In this document: positions 5,677-12,403 of the stretch, in pieces
Numbering within the stretch: the first letter of the stretch is position 1
Layout: each line of letters begins with the position of its first letter
Source of the DNA: Gammaproteobacteria bacterium
Lineage (GTDB): Bacteria > Pseudomonadota > Gammaproteobacteria > CAISUE01
Direction of reading: 5' to 3'
Assembly (NCBI GenBank): GCA_947378515.1
Contig: CANCKG010000004.1
Span: 1-12,403, forward strand
DNA length: 12,403 nucleotides
Made by a program: the position numbers and the translations under genes
Notes under the pieces: generated by a model
What the model saw: only the letters and a program-made list of their open reading frames with translations
What the model was told of the DNA's origin: nothing
Databases searched by the model: none

Positions 5677-7524
5677 ATGGCAGATATCCGGATCCTTTCA
5701 CCCCAATTAGCCAACCAAATTGCCGCCGGTGAAGTGGTCGAACGACCCGCGTCCGTGGTTAAAGAATTGCTCGAAAATGCCATCGATGCGGGTGCTACCC
5801 AATTGACGATTGATTTAGAGAAATCCGGCATTCAATTGATCCGCGTACTGGATAATGGTTCGGGCATTCCTAAAGATCAATTGTCATTAGCGCTAGCGCG
5901 TCATGCAACAAGCAAAATCCGTGCCAGCGACGATCTTTTTTGTATCGAAACATTGGGCTTTCGAGGCGAAGCGCTGGCCAGTATCAGTTCGGTTGCTAAA
6001 GTGAACCTGACATCGTTACATCATGATGCCGATACCGCGTGGCAATTAATCAGTAGCCCGGGTGATGGCGAACCATCGCTACAGCCCGCGGCCCATCCTA
6101 TTGGTACCACAGTCGAAGTGCGCGATTTGTTTTTTAATGTCCCGGTGCGGCGCAAATTCTTAAAGTCAGATAGCACCGAATTTAATCATATTTACGATTT
6201 GGTTAAGCGGTTGGCGTTAAGCCATTTTCACGTCGGCTTCAAATTAAAACACAATGGCAAAATGGTGTGGCAAGCGCCCATAGCCGATTCGGTGCTGGCA
6301 CAAGAACAACGCTTAGCCAGTTTGCTGGGCGCGACTTTTTTAGATAATGTGATAGCGCTGGAATTGACGGTGGGCGATTTAGCCTTGAAAGGCTGGTTAG
6401 GGTTGCCGACCCATGCCCGCAGCCAAACCGATCAACAGTATTTTTATGTCAATCACCGGGCGGTACGCGATAAAATCCTCAATCATGCGGTGCGTCAAGC
6501 CTATCAAGATGTCTTATATGGCCAGCGGCAACCGGTCTTTGTCTTGTATTTCCAATGCGATCCTAGTCAAGTCGATGTCAATGTCCATCCGACTAAACAA
6601 GAAGTGCGTTTTCGCGACAGTCGTTTAATACATGATTTTATCGCGTCGACTTTAACCGAAGCGATCGCGTCGTTGAGGCCGGATGTGCCTAGACAAGAGC
6701 CGACGCTGACTTCTAGTTTGGCAGCGGAAATTGCCGCCGCCAATCATGCCTTAACCACCCAAGCGATCGAAGCGGTGAATACTGCGCCATACGCCACATG
6801 GATTAAACCTGAGCAAAGTCAGTTGGCGATTCAAGAGACGCTTAAAGCCTATGATTTTTTAACTGGCCAAAATTTAAGTGATAGTTTATCGACGGCTAAA
6901 CCGTTGATCGTAGCTGACGTGCCACTAGACATAGAGCTTATACCCGCCTTGGGTCAAGCATTGGCGCAAGTACATGGCATTTATATTCTAGCGCAAAATA
7001 CGGAAGGATTAGTATTAATCGATATGCATGCCGCTCATGAACGTATTGTCTACGAACAGTTAAAAGTAGCGCTGGCCGATAAGCAAATTGCGCGGCAAGC
7101 ATTATTGATCCCGCTAAGCTTGGCTTTGAATGTGACAGAAGCGGATTTAGCTGAAGAACAATGCGCTGTATTGGCTGAAGTTGGCTTTATCTATGAGCGC
7201 TTTAGCGTGGATAGTCTGCGTATCACGGAAATCCCCCAAGCACTGAGTCAAAATGAAGCAGGTCCTTTATTGCGTGATGTCTGTGCTGATTTAGCGGTGC
7301 ACGGCATGTCGCGCCGCATTCAAGATGTGTTACTCGAAAAGCTCGGTAATTTTGCGTGTCGTCATTCCATTCATGCCCACCGATTATTAACTTTAGTGGA
7401 AATGAATGTCTTGCTGCGAACGATGGAACATACCCCGCGTTATGGTCAATGTAATCATGGTCGCCCAACGGTGGTAAAAATATCATTAAGTGATTTGGAT
7501 AAATTGTTTTTGCGCGGGCGATAA
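5677..7524 (+). CDS. mutL: DNA mismatch repair protein MutL (endonuclease type)
   Basis: The 615-residue protein is full length. The N-terminal GHKL ATPase shows LLENAIDAGA (31-40), DNGSGI (59-64), RHATSKI (75-81) and GFRGEALASISS (94-105), followed by the transducer domain with VNVHPTKQEVRF. MutL couples mismatch recognition by MutS to strand removal. The C-terminal dimerisation domain carries DMHAAHERIVYE (449-460), which fits the metal-binding endonuclease motif DQHA-x2-E-x4-E, with Met for the usual Gln. The two other parts of that site, FACRH (559-563) and CNHGRP (592-597), are also present. E. coli MutL lacks this motif and relies on MutH, so this organism probably nicks with MutL itself. 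The gene is divergent from the C48 protease gene and is followed by a long palindromic intergenic region. Confidence 0.98.
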   Translation: MADIRILSPQLANQIAAGEVVERPASVVKELLENAIDAGATQLTIDLEKSGIQLIRVLDNGSGIPKDQLSLALARHATSKIRASDDLFCIETLGFRGEALASISSVAKVNLTSLHHDADTAWQLISSPGDGEPSLQPAAHPIGTTVEVRDLFFNVPVRRKFLKSDSTEFNHIYDLVKRLALSHFHVGFKLKHNGKMVWQAPIADSVLAQEQRLASLLGATFLDNVIALELTVGDLALKGWLGLPTHARSQTDQQYFYVNHRAVRDKILNHAVRQAYQDVLYGQRQPVFVLYFQCDPSQVDVNVHPTKQEVRFRDSRLIHDFIASTLTEAIASLRPDVPRQEPTLTSSLAAEIAAANHALTTQAIEAVNTAPYATWIKPEQSQLAIQETLKAYDFLTGQNLSDSLSTAKPLIVADVPLDIELIPALGQALAQVHGIYILAQNTEGLVLIDMHAAHERIVYEQLKVALADKQIARQALLIPLSLALNVTEADLAEEQCAVLAEVGFIYERFSVDSLRITEIPQALSQNEAGPLLRDVCADLAVHGMSRRIQDVLLEKLGNFACRHSIHAHRLLTLVEMNVLLRTMEHTPRYGQCNHGRPTVVKISLSDLDKLFLRGR

Positions 7525-7592
7525 TACTTGAATTGCATTAAGAAATGATATACATCAATGCAAAAATTCGTTAAAATCTTCATTCGTCGTTC

Positions 7593-7626
7593 TATACTCA
7601 TCGCACCTTAACGTGCGCTGAGTATA
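7593..7626 (+). repeat. 34-bp palindrome related to the miniature element
   Basis: TATACTCATCGCAC (7593-7606) and GTGCGCTGAGTATA (7613-7626) pair over 14 positions with one mismatch, round the loop CTTAAC. Its left end agrees at 11 of 12 bases with the inverted right end of the element at 10293-10356 (TATACCCATCGC), and TTAACGTGCGC is also found inside the copy at 7641-7704. It is therefore probably an internally deleted relative of the same element. It lies between mutL and minD and could also act as a stem for transcription termination, but no T-run follows. Confidence 0.6.
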
Positions 7627-7636
7627 ATTTAAAATG

Positions 7637-7708
7637 GTACTATACCGCTCGTCATAGGCGCACGTTAAATCGATAACCTTGTATCTTGAATGGCGAGCGG
7701 TATAGTAC
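7637..7708 (-). mobile_element. miniature inverted-repeat element, copy 1 (upstream of minD)
   Basis: A perfect 15-bp terminal inverted repeat, GTACTATACCGCTCG (7637-7651) and its complement (7694-7708), bounds a 72-bp noncoding element. The core from TATA to TATA (7641-7704) is 64 bp. On the minus strand it aligns without gaps to 10293-10356, with 53 of 64 bases identical. Outside the core, GTAC on both sides could be a 4-bp target duplication or part of the repeat; the TA ends would also fit insertion at TA, as used by IS630/Tc1-type transposases. It has no coding capacity and would need a transposase elsewhere. Its right end forms the likely -10 of minD. Confidence 0.85.
7679..7706 (+). 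promoter_or_regulatory. candidate minD promoter inside the miniature element
   Basis: TTGTAT (7679-7684) and TATAGT (7701-7706) are separated by 16 bases. The predicted start near 7713 lies just before the ribosome site AGGAG (7718-7722) and the GTG at 7729. TATAGT is formed by the terminal repeat of the element, so the present promoter of the min unit may have been brought by it. No better promoter is evident nearer to minD; TTGAAT/TATACA upstream at 7528-7554 has only 15-base spacing. Confidence 0.5.
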
Positions 7709-7728
7709 TAAAAATTCAGGAGTAGCAC

Positions 7729-8550
7729 GTGGATCAAGTGAAAGAAGCGACGGTGATTGTTATTACCTCAGGCAAGGGGGGGGTTGGTAAAACAACGTCG
7801 AGTGCTAGCATTGGTGCCGGCATTGCGAGTCGTGGTTTTCGAACCGTGGTCATCGATTTTGACGTTGGTTTGCGAAACTTAGATTTAGTGATGGGTTGTG
7901 AGCGTCGTGTCGTCTATGATTTTGTCAATGTCGTGCAAGGCGAAGCGAATTTGCAGCAAGCGTTGATTAAAGATAAACGTTTGGAAAATCTGTATATTCT
8001 GCCCGCGTCGCAAACGCGTGATAAAGATGCGCTTAGTATCGAAGGTGTGCAAAAAATTATTGAAGCTTTAAAACAAGAATTTGAGTTTATTATTTGTGAT
8101 TCACCGGCCGGGATCGAAAAAGGTGCGTTGATGGCGATGTACTTTGCTGATTATGCCATTGTCGTCACCAATCCTGAAGTCTCTTCAGTGCGCGATTCAG
8201 ATCGGATTCTTGGTATTTTGGCCAGCAAAACGTTCCGTGCTGAAAACAAAATGACGCCGGTTAAAGAGTTTTTATTGCTTACGCGCTATAGTTTAGATCG
8301 GGTCGAACGCGGCGATATGTTGAGTGTTGATGATGTCAAAGAGATTTTAGCGATTCCTTTATTGGGTGTTATTCCAGAATCCCAAGCAGTGTTACGTGCG
8401 TCTAATTCCGGTGTGCCGGTGACTTTAGATGTTGAAAGTGATGCCTCAAAAGCTTATATGGATGCAGTTGGCCGTTTCTTGGGTGAAGATATTGCTCATT
8501 GGCATTTGGCCCCGAAGAAAAAAAGCTTTTTTGCTAAGTTATTCAGTTAA
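7729..8550 (+). CDS. minD: septum site-determining protein MinD
   Basis: This 273-residue P-loop ATPase has the deviant Walker A GKGGVGKTT (15-23), DFDVGLRNLDLVMG with the switch region, and CDSPAGIEKGA, all typical of MinD. The last 11 residues, KKKSFFAKLFS, form the amphipathic helix that binds membrane when ATP is bound. MinD recruits MinC to block FtsZ rings away from mid-cell, and MinE drives its pole-to-pole movement. The start is a GTG with AGGAG six bases upstream, and the protein then aligns from its first residue. minE follows after 20 bases. minC, which normally precedes minD in this group, is absent: only 204 bases separate mutL and minD, and they are filled by palindromes and a miniature element. 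Confidence 0.98.
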   Translation: MDQVKEATVIVITSGKGGVGKTTSSASIGAGIASRGFRTVVIDFDVGLRNLDLVMGCERRVVYDFVNVVQGEANLQQALIKDKRLENLYILPASQTRDKDALSIEGVQKIIEALKQEFEFIICDSPAGIEKGALMAMYFADYAIVVTNPEVSSVRDSDRILGILASKTFRAENKMTPVKEFLLLTRYSLDRVERGDMLSVDDVKEILAIPLLGVIPESQAVLRASNSGVPVTLDVESDASKAYMDAVGRFLGEDIAHWHLAPKKKSFFAKLFS

Positions 8551-8570
8551 CGGCTAAGGATAACGACTCA

Positions 8571-8852
8571 ATGAATGTTAAAAAAATGATAGACTACTTT
8601 CGAGGCACGCCGCGTAATACCGCGTCGTTAGCCAAGGAACGTTTGCAAATCATCGTCTCGCACGAGCGTGTCTCAACCAGAGATGGTGGGGTTGATTTCT
8701 TGCCGCAATTAGAACAAGAATTAATGGATGTTATTTCTAAGTATATGACAGTTGACCGTGATCAAGTGAAAGTGCATTTGGCACGTGATGGTGATTTATC
8801 GATTTTGGAATTAAACGTGACAATGCCAGATAAAGCCAAGACAGCTGTGTAA
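8571..8852 (+). CDS. minE: cell division topological specificity factor MinE
   Basis: At 93 residues it has normal length for the family. The N-terminal membrane-targeting segment (MNVKKMIDYF) is followed by the anti-MinCD helix KERLQIIVSHER (about 22-33), which binds MinD and stimulates its ATPase. The C-terminal part (FLPQLEQELMDVISKYM and SILELNVTMP) is the dimerisation or topological specificity domain. A weak AAGGAT lies upstream of the ATG. Its stop codon overlaps the start of epmA (TAATG at 8850-8854), so the three genes form one transcription unit. Confidence 0.97.
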   Translation: MNVKKMIDYFRGTPRNTASLAKERLQIIVSHERVSTRDGGVDFLPQLEQELMDVISKYMTVDRDQVKVHLARDGDLSILELNVTMPDKAKTAV

Positions 8853-9829
8853 TGGTCGTGCAGTGGCAACCTACCTATACGATGGCTACGCTCAAACGCC
8901 GAGCCGAAATCATGGCGACAATCCGTGAATTTTTTCGGCTCCGCCATGTCATCGAAGTAGAAACCCCTCTGTTGTGTCAGGCCTCTGTCACGGACCCCCA
9001 TTTGACTAGTTTAACCAGTCGTTATCTTTTGCCTGGCGCTAAAGAAGCCGCTAGCCTTTATTTGCAAACATCGCCCGAATATGCCATGAAACGCTTATTG
9101 GCCGCGGGCAGTGGGGCGATTTATCAAATTACCAAAGCTTTTCGCGATGACCGTTTGAGTAAGCTACATAATCCCGAATTTACTATGCTGGAATGGTATC
9201 GCCCCGGATTTTCGCACCATGATTTAATGATTGAAATGGATGGTTTGTTACGTAAAGTGTTACAGTGCGAAAGTGCTCAGTGTTTTCGTTATGGCGAACT
9301 GTTTCAACAATATTGCGCGATTGACCCTTATAATACCTCTGTGGTTGAATTGAAGCATTGCGCCGACTTCCATGGCTTAAGTATTCATTGTCCCGAAACT
9401 ATGCTTGATGTCACCACTTGGTTACAATTACTGATGAGTGCATTGATTGAGCCGCACTTAGGTTACAAGCAACGGCCGGCGTTTGTCATCGACTTCCCCG
9501 CCGCCCAAGCCGCTTTGGCGCGTATTAATCCAGGACCACCAGCTGTCGCTGAGCGCTTTGAAGTGTATTGGCAAGGCATGGAGCTGGCCAATGGCTTTCA
9601 TGAATTGCTGGATCCGATCGAACAGCGGCAACGCTTAATGGCTGATAATGCCTATCGTAGTGCCCATGGTTTGCCGATAATGCCTTTAGATGAACATTTT
9701 TTAGCGGCGTTAGAGCACGGACTTCCTGCTTGTGCGGGGGTCGCACTCGGGGTTGATCGCTTAGTGATGGCCGCTTTAAGTCTGCAGAGTATTCAAAACG
9801 TGATTCCTTTCCCCGTTGATCGCGCTTAA
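8852..9829 (+). CDS. epmA: elongation factor P--(R)-beta-lysine ligase EpmA (GenX/PoxA)
   Basis: This 325-residue protein is a class II lysyl-tRNA synthetase-like catalytic core without the anticodon-binding domain, as in EpmA. Visible motifs are VIEVETPLL (34-42), LQTSPEYAMKRLL (71-83), the motif 2 segment FRDDRLSKLHNPEF (97-110) with TMLEWYRPG, ELANGFHELLDP, and motif 3 GVALGVDRLVMAAL (296-309). EpmA attaches beta-lysine to a conserved lysine of elongation factor P, which helps ribosomes through polyproline stretches. In motif 2 the usual acidic Glu of the FRxE type is Asp here, a conservative change. The ATG overlaps the minE stop, so it is coupled to the min unit. The protein matches E. 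coli EpmA to the last residues (PVDRA). The PmrA box of the next gene overlaps its stop codon. Confidence 0.96.
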   Translation: MVVQWQPTYTMATLKRRAEIMATIREFFRLRHVIEVETPLLCQASVTDPHLTSLTSRYLLPGAKEAASLYLQTSPEYAMKRLLAAGSGAIYQITKAFRDDRLSKLHNPEFTMLEWYRPGFSHHDLMIEMDGLLRKVLQCESAQCFRYGELFQQYCAIDPYNTSVVELKHCADFHGLSIHCPETMLDVTTWLQLLMSALIEPHLGYKQRPAFVIDFPAAQAALARINPGPPAVAERFEVYWQGMELANGFHELLDPIEQRQRLMADNAYRSAHGLPIMPLDEHFLAALEHGLPACAGVALGVDRLVMAALSLQSIQNVIPFPVDRA

Positions 9830-9857
9830 GTAAACCTTAAGTTTCAGTCTTTATAAT
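9825..9857 (+). promoter_or_regulatory. perfect PmrA-like box and -10 upstream of the 9917 gene
   Basis: CTTAAG (9825-9830), TAAAC, CTTAAG (9836-9841) matches the PmrA consensus YTTAAG-N5-YTTAAG at every position. After exactly 10 bases comes a perfect -10, TATAAT (9852-9857). No separate good -35 is present at the right distance, as expected for a promoter that needs an activator. The first half-site overlaps the epmA stop codon. The predicted start near 9864 leaves a leader of about 53 bases before the ATG at 9917. In Legionella and Coxiella the response regulator PmrA activates many Dot/Icm effector genes from such repeats. Confidence 0.8.
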
Positions 9858-9916
9858 GAACCTCGATTTTTGAGCTACGGCTAAAAACGAATAATAATTC
9901 ATGAGAGAGATAAGTG

Positions 9917-10318
9917 ATGCCTAACAAATCAAAATTACTAAACGGGCTTGACCCTGCACAGCAAGAACAATTGCGCGATACCACCAGAGGTGGATTTCAA
10001 TCACCATTAAAAAGTCGTAATACGGCGGCTGATGTCACAATTGCACCGGCTCGGCCTAGTCATCTAATATTCACTGCATCGGCAGCTAATCGCCAAGCCT
10101 ATATACCATTGGGTGTTGCGCCAGAAAGAGCTATTTTAGCGCTAAAAACAGTCACTAGTAATAATTTACTGGCGGCACCTGCTGCGCTTCAGGCAAATGT
10201 TCTGACAAGTCAAACACAACGTGTGCCCCCTTCGACATCGCCTAATGGCATAATGGATTTCTTTCAACGGGTAAACAACAACGCATTAGCGCTATACCGC
10301 TCGCCATTCAAGATGTGA
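9917..10318 (+). CDS. uncharacterised 133-residue protein, candidate PmrA-controlled effector with element-derived C-terminus
   Basis: I do not recognise a family. The protein is polar and Ala/Ser/Pro/Asn-rich, with no signal peptide, membrane segment or clear domain; residues 104-112 (TSPNGIMDF) and the surrounding region look disordered. The ATG at 9917 is preferred over the GTG at 9914, since the frame is closed by TAA at 9911-9913. The ribosome site is weak (GAGAG around 9903-9907). The last codons, encoding LYRSPFKM, and the TGA stop lie inside the miniature element at 10293-10356. The protein therefore probably lost its original C-terminus and acquired a new one. A perfect PmrA-like box and TATAAT upstream argue that it is, or was, an expressed gene and not a chance frame. 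It could be a truncated effector or a degraded remnant. Confidence 0.6.
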   Translation: MPNKSKLLNGLDPAQQEQLRDTTRGGFQSPLKSRNTAADVTIAPARPSHLIFTASAANRQAYIPLGVAPERAILALKTVTSNNLLAAPAALQANVLTSQTQRVPPSTSPNGIMDFFQRVNNNALALYRSPFKM

Positions 10319-10356
10319 AGTTTGTGATTTAACGTGTGCCTATGGCGATGGGTATA
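10293..10356 (+). mobile_element. miniature inverted-repeat element, copy 2 (between convergent genes)
   Basis: This 64-bp segment runs from TATACCGCTCGCC to GGCGATGGGTATA. It aligns without gaps to the reverse complement of 7641-7704, with 53 of 64 identical; the first 22 bases are identical. Its own terminal repeats are less perfect (10 of 13), so it appears older or more decayed than copy 1. It supplies the end of the upstream reading frame and stops four bases before the uvrB stop codon on the other strand. Confidence 0.85.
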
Positions 10357-10360
10357 TCTG

Positions 10361-12370
10361 CTAAGACAATATAAATAACTTTTCTAATTGACTTAATTCA
10401 TCACGCAAACGGGCCGCTTGTTCAAATTCGAGATTTTTGGCGGCTTTAAGCATTTGGCTCTGTAGTTTTTTAATCTGCTTAGCCAATTGCGTGCGATCTA
10501 AAAAGTGATTTTCAGCCAATTTTTCATTTAACTGAAAATCACTTAAATTAGGGTCGGTGGCAGCCTCTTCGTAAGTCACCTCTAAGATATCTTTGATCGA
10601 TTTTTGAATGCCAGTGGGCGTGATGCCATGGGCTTGATTATGCGCATGTTGGCTGGCACGGCGCCTTACGGTTTCATCGATCGCGCTTTGCATAGCGTTA
10701 GTTATTTTATCAGCGTACAGTAAGGCCTGACCGTTTAAATGGCGCGCGGCGCGGCCAATGGTTTGAATGAGTGAGCGGTGAGAACGTAAAAACCCTTCTT
10801 TATCGGCATCTAAAATTGCCACCAAAGAGACTTCTGGCATGTCTAGCCCTTCACGCAATAAATTAATACCGACCAGCACATCGAATTTTCCTATCCGTAA
10901 ATCACGGATAATTTCGACTCGCTCGATGGTATCGACATCGGCGTGAAGATAACGCACTTTAATGGCATGGTCGTTAAAATAAGCCGTTAAATCTTCAGCC
11001 ATCTTCTTAGTTAAGGTCGTCACCAACACACGTTCATTACGTTTTACGCGAATTCTAATTTCTGACATCAGATCATCAATTTGAGTCGTAGCGGGACGAA
11101 TTTCAATAATGGGATCTAATAAGCCTGTTGGTCGCACTAATTGCTCGGCAATCGCCCCCGATTGGGCTAACTCATAATCACCAGGAGTGGCGCTGACAAA
11201 AATAGTTTGTGGACACAGGTTTAAAAACTCTTTAAATTGTAAGGGGCGATTATCCATGGCCGAAGGTAAGCGAAAGCCATAATTAACCAGGTTTTCTTTG
11301 CGCGATCGATCGCCTAAATACATCGCCCCCAATTGGGGAATCGTGGCATGAGATTCATCGATGAACAACAAACCATCATTCGGTAAATAATCAAATAAGG
11401 TCGGTGGTGGTTCGCCGGCATTACGTCCCGATAAATAACGTGAATAATTTTCGATGCCGGTGCAATAACCGAGTTCTTGCATCATTTCAAGATCATAGCA
11501 AGTGCGTTCGTCGAGTCGTTGCGCTTCGACTAAGCGATTATCTTGTTGCAGTGTTGTCAAGCGGGCAGCTAATTCGGCCCGAATGCTATCTAGGCAATCA
11601 TTAACTCTGGCGCGTGGGGTAACATAATGACTTTTTGGGTAAATGGTGGTGCGAACAATTTTTTTGAGCACTTTACCCGTCAGTGGATCAAATTCACTTA
11701 AAGAGTCGATAGTATCGTCGAATAATTCGATGCGCAGCGCATTTTTATCGGAATCGGCCGGATAAATATCGATTAAATCGCCACGCACGCGATAGGTGCC
11801 GCGTTTTAATTCATAATCATTGCGCGCGTATTGCATCGCCGTTAAGCGCCGTAAAATATCGCGCTGGGTGAGTTCCATGCCGCGGGCTAAATGCAGCACC
11901 ATACTCAAATACGCGACGGGATCGCCTAAGCCATAAATGGCAGATACGGTGCAGACGATGATCACGTCACGGCGCTCAAGCAGCGCTTTGGTCGCAGAGA
12001 GGCGCATTTGTTCGATATGCTCATTGATCGAAGCATCTTTGGCAATATAGGTATTGCTGGCTGCTACATAGGCTTCGGGTTGATAATAATCGTAATAGGA
12101 AACAAAGTATTCCACGGCATTTTGGGGGAAAAAACGTTTCATTTCTGAGTACAGTTGCGCGGCCAAGGTTTTATTATGAGCGAGAATCATCACTGGCCGC
12201 TGTTGCTTTTGAATGAGGTGAGCCATGGTAAAGGTTTTGCCAGAGCCGGTGACGCCTAATAGTGTTTGAAAAGCTAAGCCTGCGCTTAAGCCGTCATCGA
12301 GTAATGCAATGGCTTGCGGTTGATCACCGGTTGGTTGATAATCACTGTGCAGTTGAAAAAGTGTTGGCAT
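10361..12370 (-). CDS. uvrB: excinuclease ABC subunit UvrB
   Basis: The 669-residue protein is complete. It has Walker A GVTGSGKT (39-46), the damage-probing beta-hairpin with [10 protein letters not shown] (92-101), Walker B DESHA (338-342), helicase motifs including GRAARH, and a C-terminal UVR domain ([20 protein letters not shown] onward) that binds UvrC. UvrB receives damaged DNA from UvrA, verifies the lesion and loads UvrC for incision in nucleotide excision repair. The ATG at 12370 is preferred to an in-frame TTG at 12376 because UvrB proteins usually begin close to the [17 protein letters not shown] segment. AAGTGA lies nine bases before it. The gene is monocistronic in this window and convergent with the 9917 gene; the miniature element sits between their ends. 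Confidence 0.98.
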   Translation of the reverse strand: MPTLFQLHSDYQPTGDQPQAIALLDDGLSAGLAFQTLLGVTGSGKTFTMAHLIQKQQRPVMILAHNKTLAAQLYSEMKRFFPQNAVEYFVSYYDYYQPEAYVAASNTYIAKDASINEHIEQMRLSATKALLERRDVIIVCTVSAIYGLGDPVAYLSMVLHLARGMELTQRDILRRLTAMQYARNDYELKRGTYRVRGDLIDIYPADSDKNALRIELFDDTIDSLSEFDPLTGKVLKKIVRTTIYPKSHYVTPRARVNDCLDSIRAELAARLTTLQQDNRLVEAQRLDERTCYDLEMMQELGYCTGIENYSRYLSGRNAGEPPPTLFDYLPNDGLLFIDESHATIPQLGAMYLGDRSRKENLVNYGFRLPSAMDNRPLQFKEFLNLCPQTIFVSATPGDYELAQSGAIAEQLVRPTGLLDPIIEIRPATTQIDDLMSEIRIRVKRNERVLVTTLTKKMAEDLTAYFNDHAIKVRYLHADVDTIERVEIIRDLRIGKFDVLVGINLLREGLDMPEVSLVAILDADKEGFLRSHRSLIQTIGRAARHLNGQALLYADKITNAMQSAIDETVRRRASQHAHNQAHGITPTGIQKSIKDILEVTYEEAATDPNLSDFQLNEKLAENHFLDRTQLAKQIKKLQSQMLKAAKNLEFEQAARLRDELSQLEKLFILS

Positions 12371-12403
12371 AAACAATAGTCACTTTGCAATGTGGTTAAC
12401 AAA

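Noticed and set aside
7533-7563. TTGCATT/AATGCAA stem just after mutL as a rho-independent terminator
   Set aside because: The stem is only 7 bp with a 17-base loop and no T-run follows on the plus strand.

Overview
The window reads as chromosome of a gammaproteobacterium, most likely a member of Legionellales (relatives of Legionella, Coxiella or Rickettsiella). The housekeeping proteins (MutL, MinD, MinE, EpmA, UvrB) are gammaproteobacterial in character. MutL is of the endonuclease-bearing type. Two genes of non-housekeeping type sit behind PmrA-like direct repeats of the kind that control Dot/Icm effector genes in Legionella and Coxiella. The order assignment is inference, since no species-specific marker is visible.

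Layout: positions 1-511 hold the 3' end of a 23S rRNA gene and a complete 5S rRNA gene, closed by a strong rho-independent terminator (539-579). Directly downstream is a two-gene toxin-antitoxin module (Phd/YefM-type antitoxin and VapC-type PIN toxin, 666-1291). Next comes an AT-rich unrecognised gene with a C-terminal membrane segment (1401-2978), whose stop overlaps the start of a GspF/PilC-family inner-membrane protein (2978-4012). A noncoding repeat of about 180 bp rich in inverted repeats (4031-4208) separates it from a convergent gene (4215-5558, minus) encoding a putative Ulp1-like (CE clan, C48-type) cysteine protease. mutL is divergent from that gene. After mutL come a palindrome-rich intergenic region carrying a miniature mobile element, then minD-minE-epmA as a tight transcription unit without minC. 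A short PmrA-box gene (9917-10318) ends inside a second copy of the same miniature element, and uvrB converges on it from the other strand (10361-12370).

The main find is a set of linked observations. A perfect CTTAAG-N5-CTTAAG repeat lies exactly 10 nt before a perfect TATAAT upstream of the 133-residue gene. A near-perfect version lies with the same 10-nt gap before TATCAT upstream of the protease gene. The protease has a complete His-Asp-Gln-Cys constellation with Ulp1-like Gln-to-Cys spacing and a C-terminal helix resembling a ubiquitin-interacting motif. This suggests a PmrA-controlled, secreted effector acting on ubiquitin or ubiquitin-like conjugates. The second PmrA-box gene has its C-terminus and stop codon supplied by the miniature element, so it is probably a truncated or remodelled effector. 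Both candidate effector genes end at or beside a repeat and lie singly among housekeeping genes, which fits gain and turnover by repeat-associated rearrangement.
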